A stretch of 64,000 nucleotides of DNA from Streptomyces fungicidicus. Lineage in GTDB: Bacteria > Actinomycetota > Actinomycetes > Streptomycetales > Streptomycetaceae. The stretch lies in NCBI RefSeq assembly GCF_003665435.1, contig NZ_CP023407.1:4216001-4280000 (forward strand). The letters are read 5' to 3'. The notes beneath the pieces are model-generated. The model was given only the letters and a program-made list of their open reading frames with translations, was not told the DNA's origin and did not search any database. Shown in pieces: positions 25,377-33,481 of this stretch (position 1 is the first letter of the stretch; each line of letters opens with the position of its first letter). The translations under genes and the position numbers were made by a program.

Positions 25377-26495
25377 GTGAGTACGTCCAGCACCGTCGAC
25401 CGCGCCTTCCGGGCCGCCCTCTACGACAACGGCGACGCCGCCCTCGACACCGGCGCCTCCCTGCTCGCCGCCGATCCGGCCGCCGACGCCGAACTCGCCC
25501 GGCGCGGAGAGGAGTTCGTGGCGGCCGCCTGGCAGCGCGGCTGGCAGCCGGCCGACGTCGTACGGATCGTCCGGCGCGAGCTCGACGACGTGCACGTACG
25601 GCTGGCCGCGGCGCTGATCCGCGCACAGGCCCGGCGCGACCCCGCACCCCGCGGACCCCGCTGGACGGCCCAGCTCGACGAGCTGGGGGCGGCGGACCCC
25701 GCCCCGCGCGGTGACCGCTTCCCCTACGCCACGGCCGTGCTGGAGCTGTACCGGCTGCTGCTGCGGCTGCCCGCCCTCGAACCCCTCGACGAGACGGCCG
25801 CACCGGACCCGCGGGACCGGCGCCCGGAGTCCCGCATGCTCGGCCGCATCCGCGCGCTGCTGGCCAAGGCGGAGGCGACCGGGTTCCCCGAGGAGGCGGA
25901 AGCCCTCAGCGCCAAGGCGCAGGAGCTGATGGCACGACACAGCGTCGACGAGGCGCTGCTCGCCGCGCGCGGGGCCTCCGCCGAGACGCCCGGCGCCTGC
26001 CGGATCGGCGTGGAGCCGCCGTACGAGCAGGCCAAGGCGGTGCTGCTGGACGCGGTGGCCGGCGCCAACCACTGCCGGGCCGTGTGGAACGAACCGTTCG
26101 GCTTCTCCACCGTGGTCGGCTTCGCCTCCGACCTGGAGGCGGTCGAACTCCTCTACACCTCACTGCTGGTGCAGGCCACCACGGCGATGACCAGGGCGGA
26201 GGCCGCGCAGCGGGCGGGCGGACGCAAGCGGACCAAGACCTTCCGGCAGTCCTTCCTGGCGTCCTACGCCCACCGCGTGGGCGCGCGCCTCGCGGCGGCC
26301 GCCGAGACCCCGGTGAGCGACGATCTGCTTCCCGTCCTCGCCTCCCGCGCGGTGGCGGTCACGGAGCGCACGGACCGGCTCTTCCCGGAGACCACGACCA
26401 CCCGGCTGCGCGGGGTGACCGACGCGGCGGGCTGGGAGGAGGGCGCCCGCGCGGCGGACGACGCCCAGGTCAGGGCCCGCCCGCACCTGCCCTGA
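25377..26495 (+). CDS. DUF2786 domain protein
   Basis: A 372-residue soluble protein of unknown function. The DUF2786 core is at about 158-197 (RMLGRIRALLAKAEATGFPEEAEALSAKAQELMARH-like helices), followed by a C-terminal domain (about 210-370) that includes HCRAVWNE and TFRQSFLASYAHRVGARL. The N-terminal 150 residues are helical and variable. The start is the GTG at 25377, with a -10-like hexamer 6 bp upstream. It is divergent from the ClpN/HTH gene across the twin operators, so the two may be co-regulated. The role is not known to me. Confidence 0.8.
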   Translation: MSTSSTVDRAFRAALYDNGDAALDTGASLLAADPAADAELARRGEEFVAAAWQRGWQPADVVRIVRRELDDVHVRLAAALIRAQARRDPAPRGPRWTAQLDELGAADPAPRGDRFPYATAVLELYRLLLRLPALEPLDETAAPDPRDRRPESRMLGRIRALLAKAEATGFPEEAEALSAKAQELMARHSVDEALLAARGASAETPGACRIGVEPPYEQAKAVLLDAVAGANHCRAVWNEPFGFSTVVGFASDLEAVELLYTSLLVQATTAMTRAEAAQRAGGRKRTKTFRQSFLASYAHRVGARLAAAAETPVSDDLLPVLASRAVAVTERTDRLFPETTTTRLRGVTDAAGWEEGARAADDAQVRARPHLP

Positions 26496-26518
26496 CCGCC
26501 CCGGCCGTCCGACAGGCC

Positions 26519-27034
26519 CTAGTCGCCCGCCTGCTGGTAGGCGCTCACGGAGATCCTGTGGCCGCCTTCGCCGTCGGAGGCGACCGGGCCGTACGTCCAG
26601 CGGAACACCTGGCTGCCGGACAGCTCGACCCGCAGGTTCTCGGCGTCGAAGGCGCCGTCGCCGCGCGTGCCGCGTTCGTAGGTGAGGGTGAAGGACGCCG
26701 AGTCGCCCTTGGCCAGGGTCAGCTTCTGGGCCCTGGCGCCCTCGGTCGGCGGCACCTCGGCGGAGGCGGAGTCGCCGTCACCGGTCAGTTCCACCTCGGG
26801 GAAGCCCTCCACGGTGCACGTCCCGCTCTGGTTGGTGAAGCTGACCGGGACCTCACCGGTGTCCCCGGCGGCCGGTGCGACGCTGGCCGGACCGACCTCC
26901 ATGCTCACCGTGTCCATCGAACAGGCGGTGTTCTCCCGCTTCCCGTCGCCGTCCCCGTCGCCTCCGGTGGCGCCGCAGGCGGTCAGCAGGAGGAGTGCGG
27001 CGACGGCGGGGACGGCGAGCGGCGTGGTGCGCAT
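26519..27034 (-). CDS. DUF4232-type lipoprotein
   Basis: A 171-residue predicted lipoprotein. The signal MRTTPLAVPAVAALLLLTAC gives lipidated Cys20. The mature part is an Ig-like beta domain with two cysteines (TACSMDT, GTCTVEG) and the family's VSFTNQSGTC-type strand, consistent with DUF4232. A frame from 27082 would add 16 residues with no signal-peptide logic. It is tandem with another lipoprotein gene, and their 3' ends share GACAGGCCCTAG. Function unknown. Confidence 0.82.
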   Translation of the reverse strand: MRTTPLAVPAVAALLLLTACGATGGDGDGDGKRENTACSMDTVSMEVGPASVAPAAGDTGEVPVSFTNQSGTCTVEGFPEVELTGDGDSASAEVPPTEGARAQKLTLAKGDSASFTLTYERGTRGDGAFDAENLRVELSGSQVFRWTYGPVASDGEGGHRISVSAYQQAGD

Positions 27035-27122
27035 GAGTGATCCTCTGGTTCGTGACGGTGCCCACCGGCCATCATCACGCACGCGCCGCCTGTCCGCCCC
27101 GCCGGACGCCGTCGGACAGGCC

Positions 27123-27662
27123 CTAGGAGCCCAGCCCCGCGGTCGGCAGGTCCGTCGGGAGGGCGCCGCCCTCGGCCCTGGTGTACGTCTCGCTGCCCGG
27201 GCCGCCCTCCCAGGTGACCTTCAGGGAGTTCTCGCCGACGGAGTCCACCGTGCCGTTCGTCCGGTCCTCGCTGCCGTCGGCGCACTTCAGGCGGATCGCG
27301 TGGGTGCCGTCCTGCTTGCGCGCGGTACCGCTGCACACGGTGCCGCCGGTGGCGAAGAGCGCGGCCTCCTCGCCGGTGACCATGAGGGCGAACGCCTTGC
27401 CGTCGGCCGTGGTGAGCCAGCTGCCCTCCAGCTCGCCCGCCGGGGCCCGGCTCGCGCCGGAGTCCCCGCTGCCGCCGCCGGAGTCCGCGCTCGCCGAGGC
27501 GGACGGGGAGGGGGTGGCCGCGGAGTCGTCGGAGCCGTCCCCGCTGCACGCCGTCAGCGCGAGCGCGCCCGCCAGTCCCAGGGCCGCCGCCGCGGCCCGT
27601 GCGCGCCGGGGCCGCGACGCGCGCGTCGCGGCCGAGTACGTCACCGAAGCCACCGAAGTCAC
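27123..27662 (-). CDS. Lipoprotein, unknown function
   Basis: A 179-residue lipoprotein with a long basic signal peptide ending LALTAC (Cys39). A Ser/Ala/Pro/Gly linker (about 42-75) follows, then a compact beta-rich domain with two cysteines (TVCSGTA, LKCADG). The start is GTG at 27662, with AGGGGGG 5 bases upstream on the minus strand. It precedes the DUF4232-type lipoprotein on the same strand. No family recognised. Confidence 0.75.
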   Translation of the reverse strand: MTSVASVTYSAATRASRPRRARAAAAALGLAGALALTACSGDGSDDSAATPSPSASASADSGGGSGDSGASRAPAGELEGSWLTTADGKAFALMVTGEEAALFATGGTVCSGTARKQDGTHAIRLKCADGSEDRTNGTVDSVGENSLKVTWEGGPGSETYTRAEGGALPTDLPTAGLGS

Positions 27663-27757
27663 TGCAAGCCCCCCTTGATTGCGCCGGCCCCGTCGGCCGG
27701 ACGACCGCGGTCAGCTAACAGGACTCACCCGGCACCCCACCAGCCCTTGGTGACGCA

Positions 27758-27777
27758 CCGCGCGGACGTCCGCGCGG
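27758..27777. repeat. 20-bp perfect palindrome
   Basis: CCGCGCGGACGTCCGCGCGG reads the same on both strands. It could be a protein-binding site or part of a transcript hairpin. Confidence 0.6.
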
Positions 27778-27849
27778 GGAAGGGGCGAAGCGGGAAGCGG
27801 CCTTCCGGCATGTGGGCGGCACACAAGGGAACACGAGGGAACACAAAAG

Positions 27850-27880
27850 CCCCCGCACGCGTCTCTTAGAGGAGCGGGGG
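27850..27880 (-). terminator. Orphan terminator-like hairpin reading leftward
   Basis: GCGGGGG/CCCCCGC flanks a 17-base spacer, with part of an inner stem CTCCTCTAAGAGACG. On the minus strand it is followed by CTTTTGTG, a typical U-tract, yet no annotated minus-strand gene ends here. Confidence 0.5.
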
Positions 27881-27949
27881 TTCGGTAAAGCGTCCGTCAA
27901 AGCGGGCACGGCGCAATCGTCACGGCTGTAATCGGAGCAACACCCCGCG

Positions 27950-27976
27950 TGCACGTGCATCTGCCCATGCATTTGC
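27950..27976 (-). promoter_or_regulatory. 27-bp element, copy A (upstream of DUF397 gene)
   Basis: On the minus strand it reads GCAAATGCAT then GGGCAGATGCACGTGCA. It matches copy B at 29025-29051 at 25 of 27 positions. It ends 80 bp before the DUF397 start and points away from that gene. A -10-like TATGAT lies 14 bp downstream at 27990-27995. Confidence 0.75.
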
Positions 27977-28056
27977 ACATGAACAAAGCTATGATCCCGG
28001 TCAGTTGACCATGCATCAATGGCCATACCAGCCAGTGCACCAGCGGGGAGCGACCT

Positions 28057-28341
28057 GTGGACCACGACTCGTACGACGGTGACGTGTACGACGGTGCCGA
28101 CGCGTCCGGCGTGTACAACGGCATGGCTGCCACCCGGCTGCACGACGCGGCCTGGCAGAAGAGCCGGCACAGCAATTCGCAGGGGTCCTGCGTGGAATTC
28201 GCCCGGCTGCCCGGCGGAGAGGTCGCCGTGCGCAACTCGCGTTTTCCGGACGGTCCCGCGCTCGTCTACACCCGCGCGGAGATCGAGGCCATGCTGCTGG
28301 GCGTGAAGGACGGCGAGTTCGACCACCTGGTCGCCGGCTGA
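28057..28341 (+). CDS. DUF397 protein of a whiJ-like cluster
   Basis: A 94-residue protein whose core WQKSRHSNSQGSCVEFARLPGGEVAVRNSRFP is the DUF397 signature. Such proteins are encoded beside XRE-family (DUF5753) regulators and small ATP-binding proteins in Streptomyces whiJ/aba-type clusters and are thought to modulate the DNA-binding partner. An acidic, Tyr-rich N-terminus (DHDSYDGDVYDGADASG) precedes the core. The start is GTG at 28057 with GGGGAG about 9 bases upstream. The partner ATP-binding and XRE genes follow within 1.3 kb. Confidence 0.88.
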   Translation: MDHDSYDGDVYDGADASGVYNGMAATRLHDAAWQKSRHSNSQGSCVEFARLPGGEVAVRNSRFPDGPALVYTRAEIEAMLLGVKDGEFDHLVAG

Positions 28342-28431
28342 CCGGTGCGCCGGGGCGGACGCCCGCGCCCGGAGCCGCTCAGGCGCCGGGGACGCGCGTA
28401 GCACCGCGGCGCCCAGGCGCGCCGCGGTCCG

Positions 28432-28950
28432 TCATGCGCGGGGACAGGGGCCGTCGGCGGGACGCGGCAGCCGGAACAGGGCCCAGACCACCTTGCCGCT
28501 GAGCGCGCCGGCCATGGGGTGCCAGCCCCAGCCGTCGCTGAAGGACTCGACGAGGAACAGTCCCCTGCCCGACTCGGCGGAGCAGTCGTCCGGCTCGCGG
28601 GTGACCGGGCTCTCGTCGCTGGGGTCGCGCACCGCGCACACCAGCCGCTCGGTCCACCGCATCAGATGCAGCCGCACCGGCAGGTCCGGCGCGTTCGGCC
28701 GCGGGGTGCCGGCCGGCAGGCCGTGCCGCAGGGCGTTGGTGACCAGCTCCGAGACCACCAGGCACACGTCGTCGAAACGGTCGCCCAGGTCCCACTGGTC
28801 CAGTGTCCCGCGGGTGAACTGCCGGGCCTCGCGCACCGCTTCGTAGCGGGCGGGGAGGGCACAGGAGGCGGCGTCGGACGCGGCCGCGAGGTTCAGCGGC
28901 GGAAGGCCCTGCCGTAACGGCTCGAGCATGGTCGATCCATTCGTCCCCAT
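28432..28950 (-). CDS. RsbW-like ATP-binding protein of a whiJ-like cluster
   Basis: A 172-residue GHKL ATP-binding protein. It shows VVSELVTNALRHGLP (N-box, about 62-76), AVRDPSDESP and SGRGLFLVESFSDGWG (G-boxes). Proteins of this AbaA-like class lie beside XRE and DUF397 genes and probably act as anti-sigma-type or partner-switch components. I start at the ATG at 28950 (MGTNGSTMLEPL) because GGGAG lies 8 bases upstream on the minus strand; frames from 29007 or 29121 lack a ribosome site. It converges with the DUF397 gene; a copy of the 27-bp element lies 74 bp upstream. Confidence 0.85.
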   Translation of the reverse strand: MGTNGSTMLEPLRQGLPPLNLAAASDAASCALPARYEAVREARQFTRGTLDQWDLGDRFDDVCLVVSELVTNALRHGLPAGTPRPNAPDLPVRLHLMRWTERLVCAVRDPSDESPVTREPDDCSAESGRGLFLVESFSDGWGWHPMAGALSGKVVWALFRLPRPADGPCPRA

Positions 28951-29292
28951 GCGAGGCACTCCCGGGAATTCGCGGTCGTAGCGAGGCTGCGGTGGTGCGG
29001 AGACCATGGTTTCGGATGCGTACAGCAGATGCAAGGGCAGATGCACGTGCAGCTGACCGAATTCGACCCTCCCGTACTGGTTTGTTGGCCAATTTTTCCG
29101 TCCTCTTCCTGCCCTTTCCATGGCTGTCCCGTTGCCGCATCCTTGCTCTGGCTTGCCCGTTCCGTGCCCGTTCCGTGTTCCTTCTTGATCGGATTCCTCG
29201 GCTGGATTCCGTTTCCGTAACCGGACGAGTACTGCTCGAAGTGTTTTAGTGGCAGACTGCGGGCCCTGAGGACGTTGGGGAGGCTGGCGAAC
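28951..29292. other. Divergent intergenic region between ATP-binding and XRE genes
   Basis: Regulatory region with no gene. It contains copy B of the 27-bp element and an AT-rich, pyrimidine-rich stretch (about 29060-29250) ahead of the XRE gene. Short frames overlapping it show no coding bias. Confidence 0.6.
29025..29051 (+). promoter_or_regulatory. 27-bp element, copy B (upstream of ATP-binding gene)
   Basis: Reads GCAGATGCAA then GGGCAGATGCACGTGCA. It ends 74 bp from the start of the minus-strand ATP-binding gene and points away from it, mirroring copy A. The XRE gene starts 241 bp on the other side. Confidence 0.75.
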
Positions 29293-30153
29293 GTGAGCGC
29301 GGGAGAGCCGGGATCGGTGGTGCGGCGCATGCTGCTCGGATCACAACTGCGGCGACTGCGTGAGGCGCGGGGGATCACGCGGGAGGCGGCGGGCTACTCG
29401 ATCCGCGCCTCCGAATCGAAGATCAGCCGGATGGAGTTGGGCCGGGTGAGCTTCAAGACCAGAGATGTCGAGGACCTGCTGACGCTGTACGGCATCACGG
29501 ACGAGCAGGAGCGCACCTCGCTGCTCTCCCTCGCCAAGGAGGCCAACGTCGCGGGCTGGTGGCACAGCTACTCGGACGTGCTGCCGAGCTGGTTCCCCAC
29601 CTATGTGGGTCTGGAGGGCGCCGCCTCGCTGATCCGTGCCTACGAGGTGCAGTTCGTGCACGGTCTGCTGCAGACCGAGGACTACGCCCGCGCGGTGGTG
29701 CGGCGCGGCATGAAGGGCGCGAGTGAGGAGGACGTCGAGCGGCGGGTGACGCTGCGCCTGGAGCGGCAGAAGTACCTGGTCTCGGAGAACGCCCCTGAGT
29801 TCCACGTCGTCCTGGACGAGGCGGCCCTGCGCCGGCCGTACGGCGACCGCGAGGTGATGCGCGGACAGCTCCAGCACCTCATCGAGGTCTCCGAGCGGCC
29901 CAACGTCCGGCTGCAGGTCGTGCCGTTCGGCCTCGGCGGGCACTCCGGCGAGTCGGGCGCGTTCACCGTCCTCAGCTTCCCCGAGTCCGACCTGTCGGAC
30001 GTCGTGTACCTGGAGCAGCTCACCAGCGCGCTGTACCTCGACAAGGCCGAGGACGTCGCCCAGTACGAGAAGGCCCTCAAGGAGCTGCAGCACGACAGCC
30101 CGGGCCCCTCGGAGAGCCGGGACCTGCTGCGCGGCCTGCTGCAGCTGTCCTGA
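29293..30153 (+). CDS. XRE-family regulator with DUF5753 domain (WhiJ-like)
   Basis: A 286-residue transcription factor. The N-terminal HTH (about 13-70) shows LGSQLRRLREARGITREAAGYSIRASESKISRMELGR; the C-terminal DUF5753 domain includes EVQFVHGLLQTEDYARAVV and LDEAALRRPYG. This is the WhiJ-like regulator class that pairs with DUF397 and AbaA-like proteins to control developmental or antibiotic genes. I chose the GTG at 29293, with GGGGAGG 9 bases upstream, over a TTG at 29275. It is the best candidate to bind the two 27-bp elements; that is inference. Confidence 0.92.
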   Translation: MSAGEPGSVVRRMLLGSQLRRLREARGITREAAGYSIRASESKISRMELGRVSFKTRDVEDLLTLYGITDEQERTSLLSLAKEANVAGWWHSYSDVLPSWFPTYVGLEGAASLIRAYEVQFVHGLLQTEDYARAVVRRGMKGASEEDVERRVTLRLERQKYLVSENAPEFHVVLDEAALRRPYGDREVMRGQLQHLIEVSERPNVRLQVVPFGLGGHSGESGAFTVLSFPESDLSDVVYLEQLTSALYLDKAEDVAQYEKALKELQHDSPGPSESRDLLRGLLQLS

Positions 30154-30269
30154 GGACTGTCCCCCGGAATTCCCTCAAGTCACATAAAACACAAGTACGA
30201 TGACGTGCAATCAGATCGCACGGAATCGATCAGTGTTCTGCTGGTGCGGCAAGGGGATTGAGGGATCAC

Positions 30270-31730
30270 ATGTCGTCGTACTTCACCGACCTGGCTCTGC
30301 AGTACATCGACGGTGAGTGGCGCCCGGGCTCCGGCTCCTGGGACATCATCGACTTCAACCCGTACGACGACGAGAAGCTCGCGTCGATCACCATAGCCAC
30401 GGTCGACGAGGTCGATCAGGCGTACCGGGCGGCCGCCCGCGCGCAGAAGGAGTGGGCGCAGACCAACCCGTACGCCCGCCGCACGGTGTTCGAGAAGGCG
30501 CTCCGGCTGGTCGAGGAGCGCGAGGAGGAGATCGCCGAGGCGATCGTCGCCGAGCTCGGCGGCACCCGCCTGAAGGCCGCCTTCGAGCTGCACCTCGCCA
30601 AGGAGTTCCTGCGCGAGGCGGTCCACCTGGCGCTGCGCCCCGAGGGCCGGATCATCCCCTCCCCGGTGGACGGCAAGGAGAACCGCGTCTACCGCGTGCC
30701 CGTCGGCGTCGTCGGCGTGATCAGCCCCTTCAACTTCCCCTTCCTGCTCTCCCTCAAGTCGGTCGCCCCCGCGCTCGCCCTCGGCAACGGCGTGGTGCTC
30801 AAGCCGCACCAGAACACGCCGATCGTGGGCGGCTCCCTGGTGGCGAAGATCTTCGAGGACGCCGGCCTGCCCGGCGGTCTGCTCAACGTCGTCATCACCG
30901 ACATCGCGGAGATCGGGGACGCCTTCCTGGAGCACCCGGTCCCGAAGGTCATCTCCTTCACCGGATCGGACTCGGTCGGCCGCCACGTGGCCACCGTCTG
31001 CGCCTCCCTCTTCAAGCGCTCGATCCTCGAACTCGGCGGCAACAGCGCCCTGGTGGTCCTCGACGACGCCGACCTCGACTACGCCGTGGACGCGGCCGTG
31101 TTCAGCCGCTACGTCCACCAGGGCCAGGTCTGCATGGCCGCCAACCGCGTCCTGGTCGACCGGTCGGTCACCGACGCGTTCACCGAGAAGTTCGTCGCCA
31201 AGGTCAAGTCCCTCAAGGCCGGCGACCCGCGCGACCCCGGGACCGTCATCGGCCCGGTGATCAACTCCCGTCAGGCGGACGCCCTCTCCGGTGTCGTCGA
31301 GCAGGCGGTCGCCGAGGGCGCCACCGCCCTGGTGCGCGGCAACCGCACCAACAACCTGGTCGAGCCGTCCGTGCTGACCGGCCTGCCCGCGGACTCGGCG
31401 CTGCTGCAGGAGGAGGTCTTCGGACCCGTCGTCTTCCTCGTCCCGTTCGACGGCGAGGAGGAGGCCGTGCGCATCGTCAACGACACCCCGTACGGCCTCA
31501 GCGGCGCCGTGCACACCGGTGACGTCGAGCGCGGCGTGAACTTCGCCAAGCAGATCGACACCGGCATGTTCCACGTGAACGACGGCACCGTGCACGACGA
31601 GCCGATCGTCCCCTTCGGCGGCGAGAAGCACTCCGGGAGCGGCCGGCTGAACGGCGACACGATGCTGGACGCCTTCACCACGACCAAGTGGATCTCGGTC
31701 CAGCACGGCAGGAGCGGCTTCCCCTTCTGA
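30270..31730 (+). CDS. NAD(P)-dependent aldehyde dehydrogenase
   Basis: A 486-residue ALDH. The cofactor fold includes NFPFLLSLKSVAPALALGNGVVLKP; Glu254 in ELGGNSALVV is the general base and Cys288 in GQVCMAANR the nucleophile; EEVFGPV and the C-terminal PFGGEKHSGSGR motif are present. By overall form it resembles benzaldehyde/vanillin-type dehydrogenases, but the substrate is not determined by sequence. I start at the ATG at 30270 (MSSYFTDLAL), where GAGGGA lies 6 bases upstream. It is monocistronic, with a strong terminator before padR. Confidence 0.93.
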   Translation: MSSYFTDLALQYIDGEWRPGSGSWDIIDFNPYDDEKLASITIATVDEVDQAYRAAARAQKEWAQTNPYARRTVFEKALRLVEEREEEIAEAIVAELGGTRLKAAFELHLAKEFLREAVHLALRPEGRIIPSPVDGKENRVYRVPVGVVGVISPFNFPFLLSLKSVAPALALGNGVVLKPHQNTPIVGGSLVAKIFEDAGLPGGLLNVVITDIAEIGDAFLEHPVPKVISFTGSDSVGRHVATVCASLFKRSILELGGNSALVVLDDADLDYAVDAAVFSRYVHQGQVCMAANRVLVDRSVTDAFTEKFVAKVKSLKAGDPRDPGTVIGPVINSRQADALSGVVEQAVAEGATALVRGNRTNNLVEPSVLTGLPADSALLQEEVFGPVVFLVPFDGEEEAVRIVNDTPYGLSGAVHTGDVERGVNFAKQIDTGMFHVNDGTVHDEPIVPFGGEKHSGSGRLNGDTMLDAFTTTKWISVQHGRSGFPF

Positions 31731-31744
31731 GCGCCTCCAACAGT

Positions 31745-31772
31745 GCGGGGCCGCTCCAGTCAGCGGCCCCGC
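31745..31772 (+). terminator. Terminator after the aldehyde dehydrogenase
   Basis: GCGGGGCCGCT pairs perfectly with AGCGGCCCCGC around the loop CCAGTC. Confidence 0.9.
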
Positions 31773-31778
31773 GCGGCC

Positions 31779-31784
31779 TACCCT
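31779..31784 (+). promoter_or_regulatory. -10 box of leaderless padR transcript
   Basis: TACCCT lies 7 bp before the ATG at 31792, immediately after the preceding terminator. Confidence 0.5.
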
Positions 31785-31791
31785 GGACCGC

Positions 31792-32433
31792 ATGTCAGTG
31801 ATCCGTCTCCTGGTGCTGGGCGCGGTGCGGCAGCACGGGCGGGCCCACGGCTACCAGGTGCGCAACGACCTGGAGTACTGGGGCGCGCACGAGTGGTCCA
31901 ACGCCAAGCCCGGCTCGATCTACCACGCGCTGAAGCAGATGGCCAAGCAGGGACTGCTGCACGCGCACGAGATCGCCCCGTCCACGGCCGGCGGCCCGCC
32001 GCGCACGGAGTACGAGGTCACCGAGCGGGGCACCGAGGAGTTCTTCCGGTTGCTGCGCGAGGCCCTGACCTCCTACGACCAGAAGCCGGACGTGCTCTCG
32101 GCCGGACTCGGCCTCATGGTCGACCTGGAGCGCCGGGAGGCGCTCTCCCTGCTGGAGCAGCGGATGCGTGCGATCGGTGAGTGGCGCAAGGCCGTCACCG
32201 AGTACTACACGCCCGAGGAAGGGCCCGCGCAGCTCGGCCACATCGGGGAGATCATGGACTTCTGGGTCCACTCGGCCGACACCGGCGCCGCCTGGACCCG
32301 CGGCCTCATCGAACGCATCCGGGGCGGCGCCTACACCTTCGCGGGCGAGGGCGAGCCGTTCGTCGGCGTGCTGGCCGAGGGCGAGGAGAACCCGTACGCG
32401 ACGGGGGAGCGGCATCCCGGGGATCGTCACTAA
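31792..32433 (+). CDS. PadR-family transcriptional regulator
   Basis: A 213-residue PadR regulator. The winged HTH occupies about 1-85 (LLVLGAVRQHGRAHGYQV, GSIYHALKQMAKQGLL, PRTEYEVTERG), and the rest is a dimerisation domain with a helical C-terminus. It lies directly upstream of, and in the same direction as, an ABC exporter gene pair; local PadR control of multidrug exporters is common. Two AGTCAAGTTTGACT-type sites in the gap are probable operators. It is likely leaderless. Confidence 0.92.
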   Translation: MSVIRLLVLGAVRQHGRAHGYQVRNDLEYWGAHEWSNAKPGSIYHALKQMAKQGLLHAHEIAPSTAGGPPRTEYEVTERGTEEFFRLLREALTSYDQKPDVLSAGLGLMVDLERREALSLLEQRMRAIGEWRKAVTEYYTPEEGPAQLGHIGEIMDFWVHSADTGAAWTRGLIERIRGGAYTFAGEGEPFVGVLAEGEENPYATGERHPGDRH

Positions 32434-32445
32434 TCAAGTTTGACC
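32432..32445 (+). promoter_or_regulatory. Operator-like site 1 upstream of the ABC genes
   Basis: AATCAAGTTTGACC shares the 11-bp core TCAAGTTTGAC with site 2. It overlaps the padR stop codon and the -35 region paired with TATACG at 32461-32466. Confidence 0.6.
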
Positions 32446-32477
32446 AATGGGGGGTGCGGGTATACGGTCGCCCGAGT

Positions 32478-32491
32478 AGTCAAGTTTGACT
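32478..32491 (+). promoter_or_regulatory. Operator-like site 2 upstream of the ABC genes
   Basis: AGTCAAGTTTGACT is a 6-2-6 palindrome. It lies 46 bp after site 1 and 15 bp before the ABC start codon, downstream of the expected transcription start. Confidence 0.65.
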
Positions 32492-32506
32492 AACGAGGGA
32501 GTCCCA

Positions 32507-33481
32507 GTGTCCGACGCGGCGATCACCGTCGAGGAAGCACGCAAGACCTACGGCGGCAGCGGCGGCAAGAACGGCAGACCCGCACTGGACGGGCTCGACC
32601 TCACGGTCGCGCGCGGCACGGTGCACGGAGTGCTCGGGCCGAACGGCGCGGGCAAGAGCACCCTGGTGAAGATCCTGGCCACCCTGCTCCACCCCGACGC
32701 GGGCCGGGTCGAGGTGGCGGGCCACGACGTCGTGCGCGAGGCCTACGCCGTACGGCTGCGCATCGGGCTGCTCGGCCAGCACGCGGCGCTCGACGAGGAA
32801 CTCGGCGGCCTGCAGAACCTGGAGATGTTCGGCCGCCTGCACCACCTGGGCGCCCGGCGGGCCCGCGCGCGTGCGGAGGAACTCCTGGAGCGCTTCGCGC
32901 TCTCCGGCACCGGGCCCAAGGCCGTCAAGCAGTACAGCGGAGGCATGCGGCGCCGTCTCGACCTCGCCGCGTCCCTGATCACCGAACCCGAGGTGCTCTT
33001 CCTGGACGAACCGACCACCGGCCTCGACCCGCGCGGCCGCGCGGAGGTGTGGGACTCGGTCCGCTCCCTGGTCGGCGGCGGCACGACGGTCCTGCTCACC
33101 ACCCAGTACCTGGAGGAGGCCGACCAGCTCGCCGACCGCATCTCGGTCGTGGACGCCGGCCGGGTCATCGCCGACGGCACCGCCGACGAGCTCAAGGCGG
33201 CCATCGGCGGCGACCGCATCGACGTCGTTCTGCGCGACGCCGGGCAGCTGGCCGCGGCCGTCGCCCTGCTGCCCGTGCCGGAGGACGCGGTCACCGTGGA
33301 CGCCGACCGGCGGCTGCTGAGCGCCCCGGTCACCGACCGCATGGCGGCCCTCGCCGGGGTCGTCCGCGCGCTGGAGGAGGCCGGCGTCGAAGCCGAGGAC
33401 ATCGCCCTGCGCGGACCCACGCTCGACGAGGTGTTCCTGCACCTCACCGGGGACGACGAACGAGTGAAGGAGGCCGCGTGA
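32507..33481 (+). CDS. ABC transporter ATP-binding protein (DrrA-like)
   Basis: A 324-residue ABC ATPase of the daunorubicin-resistance type. Walker A is GPNGAGKS, the Q-loop is in LLGQHAALDEEL, the signature is YSGGMRRRLDLA, Walker B is VLFLDEPTTGLDP and the H-region is TTQYLEEADQLA. A C-terminal DrrA-type extension of about 90 residues follows. The GTG at 32507 has GAGGGAG 4-5 bases upstream; the frame upstream of it runs into the operator. It overlaps the permease start as GTGA. Substrate unknown; a drug or self-made metabolite is plausible. Confidence 0.93.
   Translation: MSDAAITVEEARKTYGGSGGKNGRPALDGLDLTVARGTVHGVLGPNGAGKSTLVKILATLLHPDAGRVEVAGHDVVREAYAVRLRIGLLGQHAALDEELGGLQNLEMFGRLHHLGARRARARAEELLERFALSGTGPKAVKQYSGGMRRRLDLAASLITEPEVLFLDEPTTGLDPRGRAEVWDSVRSLVGGGTTVLLTTQYLEEADQLADRISVVDAGRVIADGTADELKAAIGGDRIDVVLRDAGQLAAAVALLPVPEDAVTVDADRRLLSAPVTDRMAALAGVVRALEEAGVEAEDIALRGPTLDEVFLHLTGDDERVKEAA

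Larger units (their letters stand above)
27663..28056. other. Intergenic region upstream of the DUF397 gene
   Basis: No gene with coding character is visible. It contains a 20-bp perfect palindrome, a hairpin with a U-tract on the minus strand, and the first copy of the 27-bp element. The right part (27930-28030) is AT-rich for this genome and looks regulatory. Confidence 0.6.

Noticed and set aside
26508..27125. GACAGGCCCTAG repeated at the ends of two lipoprotein genes as a mobile-element footprint
   Set aside because: Only 12 bp with no transposase, inverted ends or target duplication; could be coincidence or old duplication of gene ends.
27715..28404. 229-codon minus-strand frame over the DUF397 gene
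   Set aside because: Antisense to DUF397 and crosses the 27-bp element and a terminator hairpin; His-rich stretches come from the regulatory repeats.
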